Of a stretch of 64,000 nucleotides of DNA, positions 59,098 through 64,000 are shown in pieces. Position numbers and translations under genes: made by a program. Each line of letters starts with the position of its first letter. Position 1 is the stretch's first letter. The notes beneath the pieces were generated by a model that did no database searches, was not told the DNA's origin, and saw nothing but the letters and a program-made list of their open reading frames with translations. The stretch comes from DASZIT01 sp963709665 (GTDB taxonomy: Bacteria; Actinomycetota; Acidimicrobiia; Acidimicrobiales; RAAP-2): NCBI GenBank assembly GCA_963709665.1, contig CAVPWU010000004.1:1-64000 (forward strand), written 5' to 3'.

Positions 59098-59589
59098 CTA
59101 CAGGTCCCACCCGGTCGACCAGTCCTGCTCGGGCACCTCACCGGCGGCGTCAGTCAGGCGTTGCAGGGAGTCGACCAGTGCGGCCTGCTGCTCGACGGGG
59201 ATGGCGGCCAGCAGGCGAGCGATCTCGGCGCGCCGCCGCTCGGTCACCGCCGACACCAGCTCCTGCCCCTTGGGCGCCAGGGCCAGTCGGATGAGACGAC
59301 GGTCGCCCCGCTCGTGGCGGCGCTCGATCAGACCCTTGCGGATCAGCCGGTCGCACATTCGGGTGGCCGTCGGTGGCGTCACGTCCACGGCCCGGGCCAG
59401 GGCGGCAAGGCTCTGGGGCCCCCGCGAGGCCAACACCACCAGCGTCCGGTACTGGGTGAGCGTGACCTCCTCCTCGGCCCGGTCCCCGAGCGAACGGGCC
59501 GCCACCGCCACCAGGACCCGGCTGGCGCTCAGCACCGCGTCGACGAGGGTGTCGCCACTCACCTCGTGCTGCGGTCCCGATGCCATCAT
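59098..59589 (-). CDS. MarR-family transcriptional regulator
   Basis: Protein of 163 residues. VTLTQYRTLVVLASRGPQSL, RAVDVTPPTATRMCDRLIRK and HERGDRRLIRLALAPKGQEL are the MarR winged helix and wing. It probably regulates itself and the ClC gene. An AT-rich stretch with GCTAAT repeats lies just upstream (59594-59615). Confidence 0.87.
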   Translation of the reverse strand: MMASGPQHEVSGDTLVDAVLSASRVLVAVAARSLGDRAEEEVTLTQYRTLVVLASRGPQSLAALARAVDVTPPTATRMCDRLIRKGLIERRHERGDRRLIRLALAPKGQELVSAVTERRRAEIARLLAAIPVEQQAALVDSLQRLTDAAGEVPEQDWSTGWDL

Positions 59590-59664
59590 AGGCTAATGAT
59601 TGTAATAGCTAATTAATCGGGGCGACACCCGGTGGCGGGGGACCATCCGACGGGCGAGATGGGT

Positions 59665-59934
59665 TCAGGCGAGCTTGGTGAACAGGCGCTGGACCTCGTC
59701 GAGCGGGTAGCCCGATTCGGCCGCCTCCTCCGGATGTTCCAGGCAGTAGGTCAGCCCGCTGGCGATCAGGCGGAAGCCGACCTGCTCGAGGGCCTTGGTG
59801 GCGGCGCTGAGCTGGGTCACGATGTCTCGGCACTCACGTCCCTCGGCCAGCATGGCCTCCACCGCCTGGACCTGGCCTCCCGCCCGCTTGAGTCGCTTGC
59901 GGAGGTCGGTGACCACCTCGTCGGGGAGTTGCAC
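59665..59934 (-). CDS. CsoR-family regulator, CstR-like persulfide sensor
   Basis: Protein of 89 residues. DUF156 fold: DLRKRLKRAGGQVQAVEAML, ECRDIVTQLSAATKALEQVG. Cys35 and Cys64 are present, but the His that binds copper in CsoR (four residues before the second Cys) is Gly60. A two-Cys, no-His pattern is that of CstR persulfide sensors. The neighbouring divergent CoA-disulfide reductase-rhodanese fusion supports sulfide/persulfide sensing. Confidence 0.82.
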   Translation of the reverse strand: MQLPDEVVTDLRKRLKRAGGQVQAVEAMLAEGRECRDIVTQLSAATKALEQVGFRLIASGLTYCLEHPEEAAESGYPLDEVQRLFTKLA

Positions 59935-59985
59935 GCCCGCTCCTTCACATTCCGTCGGTCCGTCGTTACGGCTCGTTTCGTCAGC

Positions 59986-60001
59986 ATACCCCCACGGGTA
60001 C
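59986..60001. promoter_or_regulatory. CsoR/CstR-type operator site 1
   Basis: ATACCC-CCAC-GGGTAC, one mismatch from perfect. Between the divergent regulator (start 59934) and the genes at 60034/60204. Confidence 0.6.
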
Positions 60002-60019
60002 TCGGTGACCCACGAGATG

Positions 60020-60035
60020 ATACCCTATGGGGTAT
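60020..60035. promoter_or_regulatory. CsoR/CstR-type operator site 2
   Basis: ATACCC-TATG-GGGTAT, perfect arms. It overlaps the ATG (60034) of the small Cys-rich gene, so binding would block its translation start region directly; a leaderless or very short-leader transcript is implied. Confidence 0.68.
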
Positions 60036-60207
60036 GTGCAGAGCTGCGAAGTGCAGGAAGTGCGGACGGCCGACGTGGAAGGGCTGCGGTGCCCACGTCG
60101 AACAGGTGCTGGGCGACGTCCCCGAGGCGGAGCGGTGCCAGTGTCGGTCGGCTCCGGCTTCAGCCCCGGCCCCGGCGCCCCGCCGGAAGTCCTGGTTGTC
60201 CCGATGA
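60034..60207 (+). CDS. small Cys-rich protein (57 aa), putative zinc-binding
   Basis: MCRAAKCRKCGRPTWKGCGA, HVEQVLGDVP, then ERCQC: cysteines at 2, 7, 10, 18, 35 and 37 and His21, followed by a Ser/Ala/Pro-rich tail. Similar small CxxC proteins are common in actinobacteria but of unknown function. The ATGA overlap with the next gene and the operator on its start put it under the CstR-like regulator. It may handle metal or sulfane sulfur. Confidence 0.68.
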   Translation: MCRAAKCRKCGRPTWKGCGAHVEQVLGDVPEAERCQCRSAPASAPAPAPRRKSWLSR

Positions 60208-61877
60208 CCGACCCGATCCCGGCCGGCCGACGGGTGGTCATCATCGGCGGAGTGGCCGGCGGCATGTCGACCGCCACCCGCCTGCGCCGGCTCGATGCCC
60301 GTGCGACGATCACCGTGCTCGAACGCTCCGGGCATGTCTCCTTCGCCAACTGTGGACTCCCGTACTTCGTCGGCGGCCTGATCGAGGAGGAGGAGGACCT
60401 CACCCTGCAGACGCCCCACCAGCTCTTCGACCGGTTCCGCCTCGACGTCCGGGTCAACGACGAGGTGGTGGCCATCGACCGGGCGGCCCATACCGTGACC
60501 ACCCGTTCCACCCTCAGCGGTGACCGGCAACTGGTGCCCTACGACAAGCTGGTGCTGAGCACGGGTGCGGCGCCGGTGCGGCCGCCCATCCCCGGCTACG
60601 ACCGGGTCAAGACCCTCCGCACCGTCGAGGACGCCGCCTCCATCGCCGCCGAGGTCGAGGGGACCCCCGCCACCGCCGTGGTGATCGGAGCCGGGTTCAT
60701 CGGTCTCGAAATGGCCGAGAACCTGGTGGCCCAGGGGTTGGACACCACCGTGGTGGAGGTGGCTCCCCAGGTGCTGACACCCCTCGATGCCGAGCTGGCC
60801 GTCCTGGTCGCCGACGAGCTGGTCGCCCACGGCGTCGGCCTCGAGCTCGGGACGTCGGTGGCCTCGATCGGGGAGAGGACCGTCACCCTGTCCGACGGCC
60901 GTGTCCTCGCTGCCGACCTGGTGGTGGGCGCCATCGGTGTCCGACCGGACGTCCGGTTGGCGGAGCTGGCCGGCCTGCAGCTCGGGCCGGAGGGTGGGTT
61001 GCGAGTGAACGACAGCAACCAGACCAGCGACCCAGACGTCTACGCGGTGGGCGATGCGGCGGAGAAGCCGGACGCCGTCTCCCACTCCACCTCCCTCATC
61101 GCCCTGGCCAATGTGGCCAACCGCCAGGGACGCCGGGTGGCGGACCACATCGCCGGGCGCCCGTCGCACCGGGTGGCATCGCTCGGCACCTCCATCGTGA
61201 AGGTGTTCGACATCGTGGCGGCGACGGTGGGATGGAACGAACGGCGCCTCCGGGCCGCCGGGCGACCCTTCCGGGCCATCCACTCCCACCCCTTCGACCA
61301 CGCCACCTACTACCCCGGGGCGACCCGGATGGCGGCCAAGCTGATCTTCGACCCCGCCGACGGGACCATCCTGGGGGCCCAGATCGTGGGTCGGCACGGG
61401 GTCGACAAGAGGATCGACGTGATCGCCACGGCCATGTCGGGCGGGCTCGCCGCCCCGCAGCTGGCCGATCTCGAGCTGGCCTACGCCCCGCCGTTCTCCT
61501 CGGCCAAGGACCCGGTCAACCTCCTCGGCTACATGGCGGAGAACATCCTGACTGGTGAGTGTGACGTCGTCGGACCCGAAGAGCTGGCATCGCTGATGGA
61601 GGAGGGTTGGCGGGTCGTCGACGTGCGGACCGCCGAGGAACACGCCGCCGGGGCCATCCCCGGCTCGGTCAACCTGCCCGTCGACTCACTCCGCGAGCAT
61701 CTCGGGTCGTTGGGCGGCGGCCCGGTGGTGGTCTACTGCCACGTCGGTCAACGAGGGCACACCGCCACGGCGCTGATGCAGGAGCTCGGGATCACGGCCC
61801 GGAACCTCGACGGCGGCTACCTCACCTGGTCGGCCTCCGAGCGGGCCACCGGGCCGGGAACCCTGTCGACGTCGTGA
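60204..61877 (+). CDS. CoA-disulfide reductase-like oxidoreductase fused to rhodanese
   Basis: Protein of 557 residues (the frame is open upstream, but ATG 60204 overlaps the small gene). FAD motif VVIIGGVAGGMSTATRLRRL, active Cys50 in SFANCGLPYF, second Rossmann VVIGAGFIGLEMAENL and C-terminal FAD contact DVYAVGDAAE. The rhodanese domain occupies about 475-545 with active Cys about 512 (VVVYCHVGQRGHTA). Fusions of this type reduce CoA-persulfide or polysulfide and are regulated by sulfide sensors. Confidence 0.92.
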   Translation: MTDPIPAGRRVVIIGGVAGGMSTATRLRRLDARATITVLERSGHVSFANCGLPYFVGGLIEEEEDLTLQTPHQLFDRFRLDVRVNDEVVAIDRAAHTVTTRSTLSGDRQLVPYDKLVLSTGAAPVRPPIPGYDRVKTLRTVEDAASIAAEVEGTPATAVVIGAGFIGLEMAENLVAQGLDTTVVEVAPQVLTPLDAELAVLVADELVAHGVGLELGTSVASIGERTVTLSDGRVLAADLVVGAIGVRPDVRLAELAGLQLGPEGGLRVNDSNQTSDPDVYAVGDAAEKPDAVSHSTSLIALANVANRQGRRVADHIAGRPSHRVASLGTSIVKVFDIVAATVGWNERRLRAAGRPFRAIHSHPFDHATYYPGATRMAAKLIFDPADGTILGAQIVGRHGVDKRIDVIATAMSGGLAAPQLADLELAYAPPFSSAKDPVNLLGYMAENILTGECDVVGPEELASLMEEGWRVVDVRTAEEHAAGAIPGSVNLPVDSLREHLGSLGGGPVVVYCHVGQRGHTATALMQELGITARNLDGGYLTWSASERATGPGTLSTS

Positions 61878-61952
61878 CGGCGCCAGGGGCGGGGTGGGGT
61901 GGCAGCCGCGAGGCGTTCACGGAAGGTCGCTGACGACCCCGACGACCCCGGA

Positions 61953-62831
61953 TCACCCGTCCCGCCACGAGGCCAACTCGGCGAACCGGGTGGCGGCGGG
62001 GGAGAGCGAGCTCGGCCGGTGCACCAGAGCCAGCTCCCGGACAGCGGGTGGAACGGGTCTGGCGACGACCGCACCGAGGCGCGAGGCGACGTGCGCCATG
62101 GACTCGGGAACCAGTGCGGCTCCGGCACCGGCCAGCACCAGGGGCAGGATGGCGTCGCGCTGGGCCGTGACCACCGCCAACTTCGGCGTCAGACCCACGG
62201 AGCCCAGCAGCTCGTCGAGCAGGCGACGCGTCGAGGTCCCCTCGGGAGACGCCACGAAGCGGGTCTCCTCGAAGTCGGTCAGGGCGGTGGAGGCCACCGA
62301 GTCACTCGAGGCGCCGGGCGGCAGGATGAAGACCAGATGCTGCGGACCGAGTGCGGTGGCCTCGAGCGCTTCGGGGACATCGAGGGCGTCGGTGAGGCCC
62401 ACCTCCGAGCCCCCGGTCTCCACCAGCTCGAAGAGCTCGCGGGAGTCCTCCGGCGCGGCCAGTTCCACCCGAACTCCGGGGTGGTGACGCCGGAACCGAC
62501 CGACCAGCGCGGCGACGGGATCGGCGGCCAGCGTCGGGAGGCACGCCAGGGAGACGACCCCCGACTCCAGTCCGGTGACGGCCCTCACTGCCGCCCGACC
62601 GGTCTCGAGGTCCCGCAGCACCTGGCGGGCAGGTCCGAGGAGGGCGGACCCCGCCGCGGTGAGCTGGATCTTCCGGCCGATCCGATCGAAGAGCCGTGCT
62701 CCGACCTCGACTTCCAACTCCTTCACCGCCAACGACAGCGCAGGCTGCGAAATGAAGGTCACCTTGGCGGCCGCCGTGAAGCCACCATTGTCCGCTACGG
62801 ACACGAAGTACTGGAGGCGGCGGCTATCCAT
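61953..62831 (-). CDS. LysR-family transcriptional regulator
   Basis: Protein of 292 residues. N-terminal HTH SVADNGGFTAAAKVTFISQP, then ALSLAVKELEVEVGARLFDR. The effector domain begins ESGVVSLACLPTLAADPVAA. Divergent from the MFS gene at 62902, which it probably activates or represses. Confidence 0.9.
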   Translation of the reverse strand: MDSRRLQYFVSVADNGGFTAAAKVTFISQPALSLAVKELEVEVGARLFDRIGRKIQLTAAGSALLGPARQVLRDLETGRAAVRAVTGLESGVVSLACLPTLAADPVAALVGRFRRHHPGVRVELAAPEDSRELFELVETGGSEVGLTDALDVPEALEATALGPQHLVFILPPGASSDSVASTALTDFEETRFVASPEGTSTRRLLDELLGSVGLTPKLAVVTAQRDAILPLVLAGAGAALVPESMAHVASRLGAVVARPVPPAVRELALVHRPSSLSPAATRFAELASWRDG

Positions 62832-62853
62832 TGGGGAAGCCTATCGAAAGTAG

Positions 62854-62866
62854 ATAGATTATCTAT
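62854..62866. promoter_or_regulatory. LysR binding-site candidate
   Basis: ATAGAT-T-ATCTAT between the divergent LysR and MFS genes; the wider sequence fits the T-N11-A LysR box. Confidence 0.58.
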
Positions 62867-62901
62867 TTCCGTTCTGAGTTGAACCCCCTGATGATGGACG
62901 G

Positions 62902-64000
62902 GTGGACACCCTCGGCGACCTGAGGCCAGCGGGCTGGCACCGATTGGTGATCGAGCCCAGGCGACCCGAGATCATCCGACGGCGGCCGAACGCCTACTGG
63001 CTGGCGGTGGCGGCCGTCTGCGTCGGGGCGTTCATGGGCCAACTCGACGCCAGCATCGTGACGGTCGCGCTCCCCACGTTGCAGCGGACGTTCCAGGCCA
63101 GCGTCGGCGCGGTGACCTGGGTGGGTCTGAGCTACCTCCTGGTCCTGGTGGCCACCGTTGCCGCCGTCGGTCGGTTCGCCGACATGTGGGGGCACAAGCT
63201 CCTGTATGTCTACGGCTTCGGTATCTTCATCGTCGGTTCGGCGTTGTGCGGGTCGGCGCCCGGTCTGGGTGCCCTGATCGGGTTCCGGTCGCTCCTGGCG
63301 GTGGGGGCCGCCCTGCTGCAGGCCAACAGCGTGGCCATCATCGTCCTGGCCGTGCCGAAGTCGTCGCTGGGGAAGGCGATCGGGATCCAGGGGGCGGCCC
63401 AGGCCATCGGACTGGCCCTCGGACCCACCGTCGGCGGGTTCCTGTTGGCGGCAGGAGGCTGGCGACTCATCTTCTTCGTCAACGTTCCGTTCGGCCTACT
63501 CGGGATGGCGGCCGGACTCCTCCTGATCCCTCGAAGCCGTCACCTCCAGACCCGGGTGCGCTTCGACTGGACGGGCCTGGCCCTGTTCTTCCCGGCGGTG
63601 GTGGCGGTCTTCGCCGCGCTCTCCTTCGGCAACTCCCGTGGATGGACCTCGCCGGCGATCCTCGGGCTGGTGGTGGGAGGGGCGGCGCTGGCCGTCGCCT
63701 TCGTCCGTCGAGAGCGTCGTTGCTCCGAGCCGATGCTGGACCTCGGGCTGTTCCGACAGTCCCGCTTCAGCGCCGGGGTCGCCAGTGGCCTGCTGTCCTA
63801 CCTCGTCATGTTCGGGGTCCTGTTCCTGGTGCCGTTCTATCTCGAGCGGGGGCTCCAGCTCGGATCGGGACGGGCCGGCCTGGAACTGATGGCCATGCCT
63901 CTGGCTCTGGGCATCACCGCTCCCCTGGCCGGGCGTCTGGCCGATCGGCTGGGGGCCCGGCCGCTCACCGTCGCCGGGATGGTCCTCGTGGCGGCGGGGC
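62902..64000 (+). CDS. MFS transporter, DHA2-like, partial
   Basis: Runs off the window end without a stop. GTG 62902 is the earliest in-frame start; GTG 62947 is possible. NAYWLAVAAVCVGAFMGQLD followed by ASIVTVALPTLQRTF is the first helix of 14-TM DHA2 exporters, and GRFADMWGHKLLYVYGFGIF is motif A. GPTVGGFLLAAGGWRLIFFV is motif C. Probable drug or metabolite exporter under the divergent LysR. Confidence 0.85.
   Translation, partial: MDTLGDLRPAGWHRLVIEPRRPEIIRRRPNAYWLAVAAVCVGAFMGQLDASIVTVALPTLQRTFQASVGAVTWVGLSYLLVLVATVAAVGRFADMWGHKLLYVYGFGIFIVGSALCGSAPGLGALIGFRSLLAVGAALLQANSVAIIVLAVPKSSLGKAIGIQGAAQAIGLALGPTVGGFLLAAGGWRLIFFVNVPFGLLGMAAGLLLIPRSRHLQTRVRFDWTGLALFFPAVVAVFAALSFGNSRGWTSPAILGLVVGGAALAVAFVRRERRCSEPMLDLGLFRQSRFSAGVASGLLSYLVMFGVLFLVPFYLERGLQLGSGRAGLELMAMPLALGITAPLAGRLADRLGARPLTVAGMVLVAAG

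Noticed and set aside
59817..61643. 608-codon open frame on the minus strand
   Set aside because: Antisense to the CoA-disulfide reductase fusion and overlapping the CstR-like gene in another frame.
1..64000. insertion sequences or transposases
   Set aside because: No DDE transposase-like protein or matching terminal inverted repeats with target duplications were seen.

Overview
The window is high-GC DNA with dense, mostly short-gap operons, GTG/TTG starts, many ATGA or GTGA stop-start overlaps and many TetR, Rieske, P450, LLM (F420-type) and SDR genes. This fits an actinobacterium, possibly of the Acidimicrobiia; the taxonomic placement is inference from style and gene families only.

The main organising feature is a near-identical repeat of about 43 bp that equals the anticodon loop to 3' end of a tRNA-Arg(ACG) gene. 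It occurs at about 320, 24957, 31373, 43400 and 44628, with a degenerate copy at 56843. None of these copies has the 5' half of a tRNA, so they look like attachment (att) sites left by repeated integration into one tRNA-Arg gene. Most are preceded by a conserved terminus carrying a GTGAGAACC direct repeat (type 1, at about 160, 24804, 31212 and 44468, with an att-less copy at 52003) or by a different terminus with a shared GAGACAATTTGGGA motif (type 2, at 43351 and 56793). AGCCAAC repeats lie inside both ends of the 31.4-43.4 kb module. No intact integrase is present; a short frameshifted relic of a tyrosine recombinase lies next to the att copy at 44.6 kb. The window therefore reads as a tandem array of integrated cargo modules.

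Module 1 (0.36-24.9 kb) begins with an SDR gene cut off at the att site. A TetR-controlled operon follows, with a ferredoxin reductase, SDR, CMD-family protein, two Rieske oxygenases each followed by a related protein of about 110 residues, a TauD/TfdA oxygenase, an amidohydrolase, an aldehyde dehydrogenase and a P450. After a decayed GH43 gene come an SDR/TetR pair facing VOC, Baeyer-Villiger monooxygenase and amidohydrolase genes, then two PF10118-like proteins, an epoxide hydrolase, a membrane protein and an LLM oxidoreductase. Module 2 (25.0-31.4 kb) has CMD, SDR, AveC-like, P450 and limonene-epoxide-hydrolase-like genes facing a TetR. Module 3 (31.4-43.4 kb) has an MFS transporter, a large LuxR regulator, an MMPL exporter operon and an AbiE-like toxin-antitoxin pair. 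Module 4 (43.4-44.6 kb) carries only vapBC. Module 5 (44.7-52.1 kb) has integrase and HipA relics followed by LLM, NTF2-like, TauD, FMN-binding, TetR, P450 and two SDR genes, several of them paralogous to module 1 genes.

From 52 kb on, the content is more chromosome-like: a MarR gene whose 5' end is fused to a module terminus, an ABC transporter with a GntR regulator, a PadR/membrane protein pair, the degenerate att copy, a ClC channel with a MarR regulator, and a CstR-like persulfide sensor facing a small Cys-rich protein and a CoA-disulfide reductase-rhodanese fusion. The window ends with a LysR regulator facing a DHA2-type MFS exporter that runs off the end.

Taken together, modules 1, 2 and 5 look like TetR-controlled oxidative catabolism of hydrophobic, perhaps terpenoid, steroid-like or aromatic compounds: ring or side-chain oxidation, epoxide opening, alcohol and aldehyde oxidation, and hydrolysis. 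The actual substrate cannot be read from the sequence.
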